A stretch of 64,000 bases of DNA from Sympetrum striolatum (GCA_947579665.1 OX388349.1:87950197-88014196), one strand, 5' to 3'. Positions 12,629-25,069 are shown, counted from the stretch's first letter. Numbers and translations: made by a program. The notes: generated by a model not told the origin, from the sequence alone.

Positions 12629-12780
12629 TAAAAAGAAGAACACGTTGTAACTTCCACAACATATATTTCACTCGATCGGTTTTGTTTCGGTATTCTTGAA
12701 GACCTGACGTCGACGTCGACTTGACGAAACCGGTTGACTGAAATATATATTGTGGAAGTTACAACGTGTTCTTCTTTTAA
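12629..12780. repeat. Foldback element with about 50-60 bp arms
   Basis: The left arm at about 12631-12685 (begins AAAGAAGAACACGTTGTAAC) is repeated in inverted orientation at about 12725-12779 with few mismatches. The spacer is itself self-complementary around GACGTCGACGTC (12706-12717). The left side carries about 18 extra bases next to the centre. No terminal duplication was found and there is no coding content. It may be an inverted dimer of a retroelement end, by analogy with 59061-59292, but sequence similarity between the two is weak. Confidence 0.8.
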
Positions 12781-13784
12781 GTTGATGTTTATAGTGTAGA
12801 CACTATGTAGACTCTACACGACTATAAGCATTTGTACTTTCATGTACCTGCGATTCCATCTGGTAGTTTACTCGGCTAAATTTTCCATGAAGTAGTTTAT
12901 AGCTTACCAGCTGTAAAGAAGTAATCCTTGTTTACAGCCGATTTTCTGCTGATAGAACCGAGATGAATATCTACTTCTGAGGGTTGTAAGCTCTAATAGT
13001 TTATGGTAAACATATTTAGCTTATGTGTTTTTTCCCGATAAATTTTTATTGGCACTTTTTATTTCAATATGCGATCGACCTCTCGTAACCCTCTCGCGGA
13101 TAACGAGTGAAATGTTTTGTTTTGATGTCTTTCTTTATCCTTGTTTTAACATGTTTACTTAAGTATGGAAGTTTTTACCCCTCAAAATATTATTTATGTT
13201 AAAACTCGAGTCTACCTCAATGCATATTACCCAAAAGCGGCTTCTATACTTAAGAATCAAATTTCGATATGTCAGAGAAAGCACATCTAAGTAATTGCAA
13301 AGTTGGCTCTTGCTATTCTTAAATTTAACAGCCCTCTTCACTCACTGTCCATTCAAAGGATTGCTTTTCTCTGCTTATTGCAGGAATGTTAGTTGCATGA
13401 ATTGCAGTTGGTGGTTATAGTTCCATCCGCCTCTCGCGCTATCTCCAAGGCGTGACTCGTCCCCACCAGGAAATAACAAGTGACTCACGGCACGCACTCG
13501 TGTTTTCCTTTTCTTTTTAAACGCGTCTCGCTGGGAGTAGGTGAATGGCTCTCCAAGGACGAATGACTTTATGCGCTGAATTTCATCAACTCTGTTACGA
13601 TGTGAGCTGTATTAGTTGAAGTTGTAACTGCTACAATTTCAGTGGACCTTATCAATGAATGGGAACCTTATTTTAAAGGCGTTTTTGGTGCTTTATTTAT
13701 TAAATATGTTAATTTCTTCGAACACATGCGAGTTTATCATCAGGCGCTTTTATTTTACAAACGTTATATTTTATTGTGACAAAG
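12781..13784. other. Intergenic/intronic, no gene recognised
   Basis: No supported feature. A more GC-balanced patch at about 13430-13580 lacks any recognisable coding frame. Confidence 0.5.
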
Positions 13785-13915
13785 AATTATAGTAGTATTA
13801 CTGCTAAAAGTGCTTCGGCTGATTAGATCATTTAGCACATGCTCTTCCACCGGGAATCGAACTGGGGACCTCTTTCACCAAAGCAGAACGTGCTACCCAC
13901 TTTGCTATGCGGGAC
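13785..13915 (-). mobile_element. tRNA-derived SINE, copy 1 of 3
   Basis: On the minus strand the 5' part reads as a tRNA relic. It has an A-box-like TAGCAAAGTGGGTA, then CTTTGGTGAAAG, then a B-box AGTTCGATTCCCGG that could form a T-arm. It is followed by a body with CCGAAGCACTTTTAGCA and a TACTACTATAA-like tail. The same head, body and tail order recurs at 45740-45867 (-), and in shortened form at 31944-32016 (+). The box A and box B would be an internal RNA polymerase III promoter. The lack of a proper acceptor stem and the shared non-tRNA body argue against a real tRNA gene. Confidence 0.8.
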
Positions 13916-15249
13916 GCATCCCACTGAGAATATATTTTTGCGAGCATACATCGGTCAACCATTGTCAAAGTATACACTTTCATACGTAGGTAAATTGTAC
14001 GCAAAGGCAAGGAGTAACTTTTATTTAACTATAAATTTATCACTGCTAATAAATACTCTTAGTATTTAAATAAGTTAGCATTTGTCTCTTTTCCTTCAAA
14101 ATAACTTTTTATTGGTGTTTAACTTCCGTTAAGTTGCATGTATTTATTTCACTCCCAGTCAGGTGAGTGATAGCTATAAGAATAATGCTCATTTGGGCTT
14201 TTATTTACCTACTATCTCTTGGTAGTGTCAAACAACAAATGGTTCATTTAAAAACTTAAGACTAACATTTAGGTAGGACGATAAATTACCGGTGGTAGTA
14301 ATTTGTGAGATATGGAATACACAAAGACTGAAGTAGAAATGCTATAATATTAATTGTCTCATTTCTGAAGAGATAATGTGTTGCTATACTTCCCTGTTGC
14401 TATTTAATAAGGCTGTAATGAAAGGGTCGTTTTCAAATATATTAATATCCCTTTTTTTAATTAATTACTGCGAATTAATACCAAGTTCATTAATTATTTC
14501 TCTTTAGTAAGTAAATCAAGTAGCCTCATTCATACTTCGCATGCTCACCCTGAAACGGCCAGTTTCAAGTTCGTTGGATATTTACACCGATATCCCGTTT
14601 ACTGGGAATTTGTATTTAAAATCTAGCAGAGTGATTCCCGGGTAATCAAAGGCGTTTCTGGGTAAAACCCATGAACGATCTAATTGGCTCGGATTTAATT
14701 AAGCCGACACAATTCGCTCGGGTTGAAAATAATTAAAATCCGGATGATTTTTGTGGATAATTAAACGATGGTTAAGCTACTTTCGTTATATTACAATTAA
14801 TACATTAAAATGGTTCTTTTCGTCGATTCGTCGAATTCACAATGTGTCTACAATGTAGGCCATTAAAATTCGAGAAATTTGGTATTAAATTAAATGCTTT
14901 TATTAAAACGTTCTTAAATTAGGTTAATCATTGTTCTCTCCAAGGATTAATGTTTAATTGATTTGAATGTATGTATATTACAATGATTTATGAGAAAATA
15001 CAAATTGTTTGGCTTTATCAACATTTTTTTTCTACATAACAAAATAAATATCACATAATGTTATATTGTTGATTGTTCCTTGGCCCTTTCGGGCGTGCTA
15101 TTGAATCTTTGCATGTTTCTTTCAAGATGAAGGTATATTAGTGTTTTTTTCAGAATCATGAATAAGATAAGACAAATCCTTTTTATTAGAGTTGAGTGAT
15201 TACGAAAACTCCCAAGGAAAAACGGAGTTGAATAAAGTCTGACAGGCAG
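13916..15249. other. Intergenic/intronic, no gene recognised
   Basis: AT-rich with no gene-like signal recognised. Confidence 0.5.
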
Positions 15250-15300
15250 CCTCCCGCATAGAAGAAGATCCCGAGTTCGATTCCCTGCCAAGTCAGGCTT
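15250..15300 (+). mobile_element. tRNA-like B-box relic (probable SINE head)
   Basis: The stretch AGGCAGCCTCCCGCATAG, then GAGTTCGATTCCC, then TGCCA resembles the 3' half of a tRNA (anticodon arm plus T-arm). The complementary strand reads AGNRTRDLL, the usual accidental translation of such B-box SINE heads. A convincing A-box upstream is missing, so this is a decayed or truncated copy. Confidence 0.4.
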
Positions 15301-16644
15301 TTTTCAAGTCTGTTATTCCTTGGGATTTTTCCTAGGTGCACACCATTATGTGAAAAGTTACCTTAACTCTTTTCATCGAATTTAAACGAAAATATTTACA
15401 GAGGCCTTCGTTTACAGTTGATGAGATCAAAAATTTTAACTGGCTGAATGAGATTAAATAATTTAAACTTAAATAGTTGTTTACCACTGGGTTGGCTGAA
15501 CATTTCCCTTGACTTAAATATGTTTTTTCCTAGCTGAATCACCCTATTGCCAAATTCTGTTTATTTTTACTTTTTCCTCTCTTATTTTTCACTCCATGGA
15601 ATTTACTCTTAGCCTTTTACTTCATCGTACCATTTTGCAGAGCATTACCCTGGTTTTCGACAGCTTTTGGTTTGTTCTTCTTAATAAGTACACTCGGAAT
15701 ACTTATCAACATCTCTGTTGTGATACATTTAATTCGTTTGTTATTCTGTAATGTTTTTTATCATTGTAAATATATAGTTCTGTCATTTCTGTTATTTCCC
15801 GTCTTTTTCCTGTTTCTGAAACTTATCCTCCCTTACCCTTTGCTCATTCATCACAGTCCAGGTTTTGTTTCCAACGATACGAATTGCCGTTTCAGTTTAA
15901 GCTTTGACTGTCGGTCAATTTTCACAGATTTCCTGTCATTTCTCAGAGATCCTAAAAATAAGTGTTGAAAAATATCTTATATTTTGCGTTCTATATTTAA
16001 TCGATTCGAATCCATTCTGAAGCCAAAAAGATTTTTAGCCGTATGTTCGCATCAATACGCAATGAATCCTTAAAAAAATTGAAAAACGATTCAACTGATG
16101 AAAAGAGGTCGTGAACGTTTATCATTTAATAGGTACTAATTATATTCAAGGGCTCTAATTAAATACTAATATATTTCGGCGTAAAATTTACGATGCCTCG
16201 AACAAACGCTGAAGTCACAAAAATACGCAGTTAAAACGAGGAAGGAGAAATGGAAGTATAGCGATTTCGAATCACAAACGAAAGGATTTAATTGTCCTCG
16301 CGCATTTAAAGTTTATCGTCGATTTATCGCCGTCGAAATTTAAGTCCGTAAATACAGGAGAACCCGGCGCAGAGTGGACCTGTTTTCTTGCCTTCCGCAG
16401 CCTTGCGAAACTGGACTCTCTTGAGACCTTCCATCCGATTAAACTGTGCTGACTTCTGCATTCTCGTGCTGTTTACCTCAGCCACTCTTCCTCGGGGCTT
16501 TTAGCTCTTGCATGTAATTTCAGCTATATCAAGAATTATAAGTTATGGGTATTAGCCGATGTACACTGTGTTGATTGGGAAAACTTTTCTTCTGTTTCGT
16601 ACATTTGCGAAAGTCACATTCCTCTAATTTCCAACTTTGATCGT
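15301..16644. other. Intergenic/intronic, no gene recognised
   Basis: The frame at 15672-15968 (+) is a T-rich, phenylalanine/leucine-rich frame of the kind AT-rich DNA gives by chance. Nothing else recognised. Confidence 0.5.
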
Positions 16645-16748
16645 CCAAGGTTACACAAGAAGAGACTTTGCTGGGACTCGAACCCAGGTCTCCCACTTTC
16701 CGGGCAGGTGTTCTTACCAAATATTTTTCTCTTCTTGTATAACCTTGG
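16645..16748 (-). mobile_element. tRNA-like sequence enclosed by 21-bp inverted repeats
   Basis: The outer arms 16645-16665 and 16728-16748 are reverse complements with one mismatch. The minus strand between them reads like a tRNA core: TTGGTAAGAACACCTGCC (D-arm/A-box-like), then GAAAGTGGGAGA, then a T-arm of CTGGG, TTCGAGT, CCCAG with a perfect 5-bp stem. No acceptor stem matches, so a functional tRNA is unlikely. A SINE head with unusual inverted flanks, or a foldback that captured a SINE head, fits better. Confidence 0.7.
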
Positions 16749-16859
16749 GTTAAGCCGCTTTCCTCTGCTATGTTACAACTTCATTCCATAATTTGTTAAA
16801 TCGTCTATTTTTAGTGGCTATCCACTAAGAAATATTTTTCATTGCATGAGGTTTAAATA

Positions 16860-17545
16860 TCTACACCATCGTCATCATCTTCCTTCCAGGGTTAGGCATT
16901 ATCCGGCTTCACTTGTTCCGTTGACCTTTACCATCTTTTTCTCGGTCTTCCGACGCTTCTTTTCCTATAGGCTGACATTCCATCGCCTGTTTTGGAACCC
17001 TCCCGTTTGGCATTCGCAATAAACGTTCTCTCCATCTGTTCCTGTACCCCTCTAATCTATCAGTGATTGCCTGGACACCTAGTTCTTCTTCTTTTACAAG
17101 TTGCCTCTTACTTTATCAATGCTTGCGCAACTGGTCTTATAAATTTCATTTCAGATTATTCTATCTGCCTTAATTCATTTTTTATTACCCGACATTCTGA
17201 CCCATACAGTAAAGTAGGGACTGCCGTCACTTTATAAAACTTTGTGTTTCTTTTCTTGTCTCCTTATTGTGCCACATATTCTCTGAAAAGCATTAACTTT
17301 ACTTTTAATATCTTTGTACTCGTCCTATCGCATTCTAAATGTTGGGAATGAGACACTTGTTCCAGGGCATGATCTTCTATAACAATTTTGTTCGTCTGCT
17401 TCCTAAGAATGCCATAGTCTTCGTTTGATATTTTCAAGTTATACAGGTTGCTCGACCGTTGCAATCTGTGTACTGCAATTTGTCCTCTTTATCTTGTATG
17501 ACTACCTGATCATCAGCAAACAACATTGGATTTAAGTACTGATAT
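16860..17545 (-). pseudogene. Degenerate LINE reverse transcriptase, C-terminal half (minus strand)
   Basis: Reading from 17545 downward, the translation begins MLFADDQVVIQDKEDKLQ, the catalytic FADD box and following helix of a LINE reverse transcriptase. After a frameshift it continues RSSNLYNLKISNED, then IVIEDHALEQVSHSQHLECD, then a thumb-like block. It ends in a basic tail with RSVGRPRKRW near 16930-16950. Stops and frameshifts run throughout. The FADD box is intact, unlike the element at 3626-4690, and the motifs differ, so this is a separate LINE family. The N-terminal and endonuclease parts are missing upstream of 17545. Confidence 0.88.
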
Positions 17546-19007
17546 GGGCCAAATATATATGTATGTATATAATATAATATATAAATATCGACAATTTGAA
17601 ATATTATTTATTTGAATGAACGATATTATCGTACATGGAAACACTTCATGCATCATGGGTAACTGGTAACACTGTTTAATGCACCCGGTCATATCCGCTG
17701 GAAACTCGATGAGATAATTTTATGGGATTCAAGTATACTTTGTTTACATTGTGGCATTTATATATTAAGTTTGAATTCCGTTTTTTCTCCCGGATTCGTA
17801 TTTCCCATAGTCAACAAAATGTCTTTGCTTCGAAGCCCAAACATTCTGATTCCTTGTGATCCTTAACTCCAGGAATCGTCGCTGTATTAAAAGCGCGAAA
17901 TTGAATAAAAACTGAAAAATCAGGAAGTTTTATCAAACATATTGCAAAAGTTTTCGAGATTTCGTTACGGAAACATTAATCAGCGAGTAGAATTATTAAA
18001 ATAAAATTAATTTTCTATTAAATTTTCTTTCTTTTGCATCTTTTATTTATTTGAATTAACCTCTAACTGCCATTGAATTAGAAATGATGGAGAATAACTA
18101 TATCATTTTCATAGGTATTTCATGTATATTTCCCCTCATTACTGTTATGGTTTGCCACCCAACAGTGGCTATATTAGTTGATTTTACCGTAGAAATAATT
18201 AAAAGAGGCTGCAAATAATAAAAATTTAATTTAAATCGACCAGAACGCGTATTCATCCCAGAAATTGATGAAGAATCTTCCCAAATCGAACCTGTTTCTA
18301 TGTTCTCTTTGAAGTAGGGATGGAATGAAATCAGATTGCCCCTGCGCTTTTGATCGTTCTGCAAAGCAAGGTATTAGTGATTCAGATTACAAATTAAGAT
18401 ACGAGTATTAATGGCTAACATGGAAATGAAAGATCAAGGCCACAGTGTGTATAAACGAGGAAAGACAAGAGGTAAGCCTTGACGAAAATCGAGTGATATT
18501 ACGAATGAAAACCTAGCAGAAGAAATTCTGAGTCTTTTCATATTCGAGACGCATTTTCTTTGTTAGCCACGAAAACAGTTGAGATTTTTAATGGAGAGAA
18601 AAGTTTTGAAGATTATTTTGAAGAACTGGACCTAGAAAATAGTCTTTGTGCAGTGTTTGATAGATGCTGTATAATATCTTTCTTGAAAAGAAATTAAGGT
18701 AAAAATCTATAAACCTCGGATTACGCTAGGCCTGACATTGATAAAAATATGAGCGATAGCGGAATTGTTAGATGGTGTATAGACAAATTTCCCTTAACAA
18801 ATATTGCGCATATTGGACTAGTTTACTTTCCTTTTAAAAATTCCCATCTTTCGTAACCTTGGTGATTTACCAGCCAATACTCTTTAATTGTTCCTGCTAC
18901 CACACTATGATGTATGGACTGTTTTCATTTGTCATGTGGTACAGGATAGAGAAAAATGTATCTCTCATTTTCTTTTGCCCCAGTCTTGATCATGGCTGTG
19001 ATGAAAT
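17546..19007. other. Intergenic/intronic, no gene recognised
   Basis: No supported coding or RNA feature. The first bases hold a TATA-rich stretch (17556-17590). Confidence 0.5.
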
Positions 19008-19224
19008 GAAAGCTACTGAGGTATGAGTGAATAATTGCTCTAATCAAGGTTTCTCCAATACCAAGAAAATTGTTATTCATAGAGTCACTGTGCTTCACTT
19101 GCGTGGACATGTTCCGCTTACATAGCATTCTGGCTCAGTGAGGAAAGTAAACTACCTCACTCCTCATCCTGCCTAGTGAACCTCATTCCTCTCTGCAAGC
19201 TCTTAATAGCTTATGCCAGAGGGA
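19008..19224 (+). repeat. Dispersed repeat family B, copy 1 of 3
   Basis: Shares an ordered series of blocks with 37261-37470 (+) and, in inverse orientation, 61695-61828 (-). The blocks are ATGAAAGCT, then CTGAGGTATGAGT, then TGTGCTTCACTT, then ATGTTCCGCTTA, then CTCACTCCTCATCCTGCC, then a TTATG(C/T)C(A/G)GAGGG end. No coding frame, terminal repeats or tail are evident. The element class is unknown. Confidence 0.7.
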
Positions 19225-21284
19225 CAGACTATTTAATTCAATCCGAAAGCTTAGAAAAAGGTGCAACGAATGAAAAACTACCTCTACAATAGGATAGTAA
19301 TGGGAAGGTTGGGTATTGCAAATTTAATTTATATTGTGACTAGTATATAATATCTTTAGGGGAAGAAAAAGCGGTGGAGTAAATTTTTAGGGGCTAATGG
19401 TCTAACAATAAGACTAATCTGAAAGATGCAGTGAAATATTCATCTAAAATTCTCATGCTGTTGATTTTCTTATTTTTAAGCAATAATTAAATTAATGAAC
19501 GAAATGCAGTGTATATTTTTCATTGCATTATCCGATTTCTTTGCAAATTAAGTTATTTTATATCCCAAGGCCTTAATGTTGGTGCCTGTAATAGATTCAT
19601 CCATCACTAAGTGACATCTTTATGGATAAGGGTTTTGTGGACATCTCTTTCTTGATCGAACTTTTCCTCATACTCTGCTTATTGAGAAAATTATTTTCCA
19701 TTTTCCCGTCCCCGAATAATCAAATCTTCCTTTCTTTTCTCCATAATTTATTAGCGAAAACATTCTTTCTGCACCATCAAATCGCCTTAATTGACGTCTT
19801 TTATATACTTGACACGTGGTATCTCCTCTTAACTGTCATGACCTTCGTGGACGAAGATAAATGTTCTTCTTTCAATTTTTTTTTAAATTTTCACGATGGC
19901 GATGATGATGTTTAATTTTGGTGATAACACACGACGAATTTTATGACCGGAATGACAGCTGACAACAAAACGTTTTTATCGTGGTGGCGCTCATTTGTCC
20001 ATCTCAAGGGAGAGCAAGAAAACATCTTTTTCAAGGTCTGCCAATGCCTTTAGTTAGGTGTCTTCTATTAAACTACAATATTACTCTCTCTTTACAAAAT
20101 ACTTATGACTGCGAGGAAGCATCCCTAATAGATTAAGTGAATCAACAGTTGAAGGATTTACTCGATTACTATTGACGTTATTATTTTAAAGGATTGTGAA
20201 TTATGCACTTTTCGGCTGCATGTCTTAAATACCTTCCTTATTACGTAGTAAGCAATAAGTTACTATTAAGAGAAATGCCAGATTCAAATTAGGGACCAGA
20301 GAGCAGAAAGCTTTGGAAAAGTGAATGTAATTATCCTAGTTTAATATTTTTAAATCCAAAATAATTTTGTATCTAATGCTAATTATCATATTTACCATAA
20401 CTATGAAATGAAATAACTTAATTCATTTGGTTCCTTTATTGGCTTTTTAATATGACAAGTCAGCAAGATTAATGTGTTTGAGACCACCGAGTATTCACAT
20501 GTGATTTTCAACGCGTCATATTCCTCATTGTGCATAATTTTTAAATAATCTTACGTCATATATTTAATTTTTTTGTTGAATAACTATTATTTGGAACAGA
20601 TAATTAATAAGTTTATATCGTCCATGAATAATATAGACATAAATGTCTAATTTCAATTCCAATATGGGAATGAAATGTAAAGAAAAGTATTTTATTCAAA
20701 GCTTTAAAACATTCGCATGAAAAAAACGTTTTATTCCCATCACTTTTTATAGGTGAAGAGAGGTGAGGGGCGAACGGCCTTTAAACACGGGCCGATCGCC
20801 GATGCAGCGACAGCCGACGAGAATGGCTTCATTGGATTTTCGGAAATTGTTTTAAGCACTTCCCGGTAAATTAGAGAGTTGAAATTCGAGGGATCGCTGG
20901 AAGCAGTGCATATCCAACGAAAACTACAAAGACAACCACGAAGATTATCCCATGTTCGACGCTAGGTCAGGGCAAATATTCTCCTATTTAAAGTGCATTG
21001 CGGCGATTTTTCAGTTTTTTCAACGCCTTCTCGTTGACATGGAAACTTAAAACCCGGCATGTGAATAGAGATCATAAATACATTTCATATACGCTGTTTA
21101 ACGTTTCCCTGATGATCCTTAGTTCGATTCCAGATTTCACATGGAAAATGGAATCATATTTTAGATCTTTCCCGGTATGATATCAACATAAAACTTTGGA
21201 TTAAATAAGTTTAATATCTACCAGGTCTTTGTATGTATTCATAACTTCCGAAATGTCCTTGAAACAAATTCATAGATTTCATAA
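19225..21284. other. Intergenic/intronic, no gene recognised
   Basis: Nothing recognisable. Open frames are short, and 19622-19915 (+) is a hydrophobic T-rich chance-type frame. Confidence 0.5.
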
Positions 21285-21535
21285 GTTTCTTCTTTCTTTA
21301 ATCTCTAAAAAAAGGGCAAAAGCAGGTCTTGGGCCATAAATTGCAGTTCCAACACTGTTAACTGCGATGTACAACCTAGAATTTAAAGCTTCTCTAGAAA
21401 GGCTTGACTGTTTGTTGGATTTAAGTGTGGTATGGATTAACACAGCTCTGTCCGTGCCAGCACTGTCAGAAGTTAAAGTAAGATCCGCCTGCACTAATTT
21501 GTAGAAAATTGATGGACGTTGTGATACCTTCAAGT
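21285..21535 (-). pseudogene. hAT-type transposase C-terminal (dimerisation-domain-like) fragment
   Basis: The minus-strand frame reads LTLTSDSAGTDRAVLIHTTL, then KSNKQSSLSREALNSRLYIA, then GPRPAFALFLEIKERR. This fits the general plan of the hAT C-terminal dimerisation region: a S-x-A-x-x-E-R-A-F-S-like block (here degraded to SAGTDRAV), then K-S-x-x-R-S-S-L-S-x-E-x-L-N-x-L, then a PRPA-x-x-x-FLE end. No catalytic upstream part could be followed. The hAT assignment is from pattern memory, not alignment. It faces the opposite way from the hAT fragment at 21900-22214. Confidence 0.55.
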
Positions 21536-21899
21536 AATGGTAAAGCCTAGCAATTTACGAAATCATGTCTGGAGGAGGAGGAACATAGGGCCCACCACCT
21601 TCCCGAACTATATCTGAAAAGAAACATACAACATCATAGAACTTGTGTTTTTTCCTTTTTTGTCGGCGCCAAGTACAGTCACTGGGTGACAAAATCTTGG
21701 TACAATTCGTTTTGACTGCTTTGAATGTTATTTCATACACTGGTGTCTGCAGCTATCAAATGGTTACCCATAATTCGATGCAATATTGTGAATTTACGGA
21801 GTTCGTTCGTATCCAGCCTACATATTCAGTTACGTTGTTGTGGTTGCTTTTGGCGTATTCAGTACACAAACCTACTGCGTTACGTGTTTTTGAACTGTT

Positions 21900-22214
21900 T
21901 TTCTCGCTCTTCACGATGACTATTGTCCAATTTCTGAAATATATTAAAATTTCCTCTCTTTCTGTTGAAGAAAAATGTGCAATAAAAGAAGTTGGGAGGC
22001 CTATTACTTTGCTGAACCTATCTCAGAGTCAGAGTACTGCCGAGTGTTTAAGCCACAAATATATGAGAGAAACAGTTGGATTTGTGGCTGTGACTCTCCC
22101 AATAGGCTATACTCTTTACCTTGTTTACTCTTTGCTAAAGACAAGGACGCGACCTGGACAAAAATACGTGTGGTCGAATTAGGGCATTTATCTCAAAAAA
22201 TGAGGAAGCATTAG
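21900..22214 (+). pseudogene. hAT transposase N-terminal fragment with TTF-type zinc-finger-like region
   Basis: Frame 1 carries KISSLSVEEKCAIKEVGRPI, which fits the region just before the TTF-type finger of ZMYM1/ZNF862-like hAT proteins. Near 22030 the similarity moves to frame 3: YCRVFKPQIYERNSWICGCD, then LYSLPCLLFAKDKDATWTK, then VVELGHLSQKMRKH and a stop at about 22212. The C-x-C ... C-L-L-F pattern and the ATWTK ... L-x-HL-x-x-K-x-x-KH end are diagnostic of this group. The transposase core does not follow, so this is a truncated relic with at least one frameshift. The upstream part of the 179-codon frame from 21643 shows no recognisable domain. Confidence 0.75.
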
Positions 22215-22238
22215 GACACATCTATTGGACACAAGAAT

Positions 22239-22280
22239 GCCGTTACATGACATAATGATGCCATTACATGACACAATGAT
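22239..22280. repeat. 21-bp unit, two tandem copies
   Basis: Units 22239-22259 and 22260-22280 differ at two positions (core TTACATGACA). A simple local duplication just after the hAT fragment. Confidence 0.85.
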
Positions 22281-25069
22281 GCTGCGATATTATATACTGA
22301 TATTTCAACAAATAAATTCAACTTATTTTAAAGGTATTTTGGTCGTTAAAAATACATACAAAGAAATATGAAGCGAGAATAAAAAAAATCAATTTTTGTG
22401 AATGTGTGGATTTTTTACAACAAATTCATATATTGATCCAACCCGAAATATTTAATTTCATATTTCTATAGCTTTTATCCGTGGTTGCTGTGAATTAGCC
22501 TGCATCCAGAAGCAATATTCCAGTATGGGCCACAATATTCACCCATAGTCGCAGCCACTTATACAGCTTTTGAAGTGAACCCCCTGTTTTTTCAGTCACG
22601 CGCCGCCACTGCATTAGACCTCAAAATGTTACGTCAGAAACGTGTAAATGTATATCTAAAATACTTTTACGCTATAATTAGAAAGTTTACTCTTGTAAGC
22701 GTACCTCAAATTCTTCTATATTGGTGGTTTGCAAATAAAGTAACCTTTCCCAATGTTTCAGGTTCAAGAAAATCAAAGATTCTCACCAATTCAAACTTCA
22801 GATATATTTATGACTGTAAATATCAAACAATTTTCTTCTTTTGCGATATACAGTTGAATTAGTCGTAAATTAAACTCGACAATATAACTTTTTCCGTTTT
22901 CACAAATCCTTGAATTAGACGACTATAGTTTAAAAATATTCATAACATTTTAACCGTCATAAGATCTATTGGTGTTCCAATTGAAAAATATCCTGATTTT
23001 GGGATCGTGCATCTTCATCGAAAATCCAATATTGAACCTCTTCTGTGCATTTTTCTCGATAACGTCTATTCGTGGTTTTAGTTTGAGGGGGAGAAAGGCA
23101 AAGAGAGCAGAGAAGAAATTGGGTAGAAATGGGGAAAATGGAATCGCTCGAAAGAGGCAAAAAGTGGATCTCGAAATGGATTCGCAGGTGACCAGGAGTT
23201 GATTTTGCAGCACTTAGAAGAATCCTTCACTTCTGCAGAAGTTTTAGTGACTCACCATGTTTTTCATTTGCCGAGAATATGCATGAGGACGCACCTAAGT
23301 TTGGAGGGAAAGGAAACACTCATCTAAAAAGTTTTGCCGTCCTCAGTCGTGAACGGTTTTTGCAATCCCGTGGTTGACGTGAGAGGAAAGATCTGCCAAT
23401 AGTCGCAGTCCTTGGCTTTCAAGAAGCTTTTGGCAAGTGTAGCTGGATTTATATTAGAAAGATCAGAGGAATTGGTTGCATGGCATTTCGGAATGTTATC
23501 CACGATGAATAACTCTAGTATGTTAAGAATAAAAAAAAGGGTAAACAAAAATTAACACGGTATGGAAAAATATTTTGGTATATAAATATCAGTGTGACTA
23601 TGGTTTATAAAATGTTCATATTTTGGCCAACATATTCCATTTTGCTCTAAATAATTCATTAATTTGCCAGCATTACAGTTGCAACGTTTAATTTTAGCTA
23701 GTGCTCTCTGTGATAAAACATTACGTAAAATTATTCATGGAATAATTGGTAAGAATAATGTAAAATAATATATCTTCTGCGATAGAATGATTAACATGGA
23801 ATCCTTCCATCAGGAAGGCTTTGGGATCGAGTCCCTGAAGAGCAGGTTTCTCCTGGATATGGCATGGATCTTTGTGCATTTCGTCTGAGATTAGTATTTG
23901 AAAAATATGTGATTCAAGAAACTCTGTTGAAAGTTATTACAACATTAACAGTAATTATAGTAGTTAGGAAACCTGGTATAGAGCTCGATCTGAAAGTACT
24001 CAAGGGAACATTTGCCTTTTATGGGAAAAGGAAATTTTCTACGCTGAAATACGTTATCATAAACCGTTGTCATAAATATAGACATTGATACGAGAAGAAA
24101 GTAACTTCTTTTACCGCAGTTTGAAAACAAGATTATCCTTCCTGCGGTACCGAGGCTGTTGTGGTTAGTAAGTGAAGGGCGATTGCAATTAGCTCAGTTC
24201 TAGTTATGCTGCGTACTCATGCGCGTAGGAAAGAGGCTGCCATTTGAACGGATCGTTGTTTTAAGAGCAGCAGTAGGTAAGCAGCAGGAGTGACTTGGTT
24301 TACAGTTCCCTTCTCCATGCACTCGAGGAAAAGTACTAACGCAATCTCTGAGCCTTCAAAGTGATCTTGCATTTGGCGTATTTATTTCTCCCAGCGAAGA
24401 TCTGGTTTCATCCTCTCAGCAGAGAGAAGTCAATTCAAATTTCAAATGGATTTTTTCATTGGAAAAAATAAATGCGTATCGTTCGCTGCTATTTTATTCT
24501 ATTTATTATTTATTCTATTTTTATTTATAGTTAGTTATCTGCTGTTTATTTCCATTCTTAAAGTTGCATTGAAATATCTCAATTAAATCCTTCTTCTACC
24601 CTACGTAACGAGAAGTAAATTTAATGATTTCATTTCTGTGGTTGAAAATTTTAAAAGATTTGCTTATTTTATCATTGATGGACATTCTGATGGGATAATC
24701 GTATTTGGCTATCGATAAATTTCAGGATTTTTTGCCATTGTCAACATGAAAGATGATTTTAAATTGCTTACATGATAATAAATTCATGTAATTCCCATGT
24801 TTCCTTGTGATTTCGTTTCTTATGTAGAGTATTGTGTTTGATCTTAAGAAAGAAAGTTCATTCAGACTAAAAATTTGGCAAAGGTATGTAATAAATTCGC
24901 GGGAATTTACAGGTGAATTTTAAGTATTTTATCTTATCTCGGAATATGTAGTATAAAATCTCATGTACAAGTATGGAAATATCTTTCATTTATTTACAAT
25001 TTTAATAAAAAATGTGAATTTCATTTTTCATTGTTTATTTTGCCCATTAATCCAACGTTACTAATAATG
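22281..25069. other. Intergenic/intronic, no gene recognised
   Basis: No supported gene. A B-box-like GGATCGAGTCCC near 23822-23835 could be a SINE scrap but has no supporting A-box. An AT-rich patch at 24480-24540 is low complexity. Confidence 0.5.

Noticed and set aside
23810..23850. B-box-like GGATCGAGTCCC
   Set aside because: No A-box at tRNA spacing and no shared body with other SINEs here.
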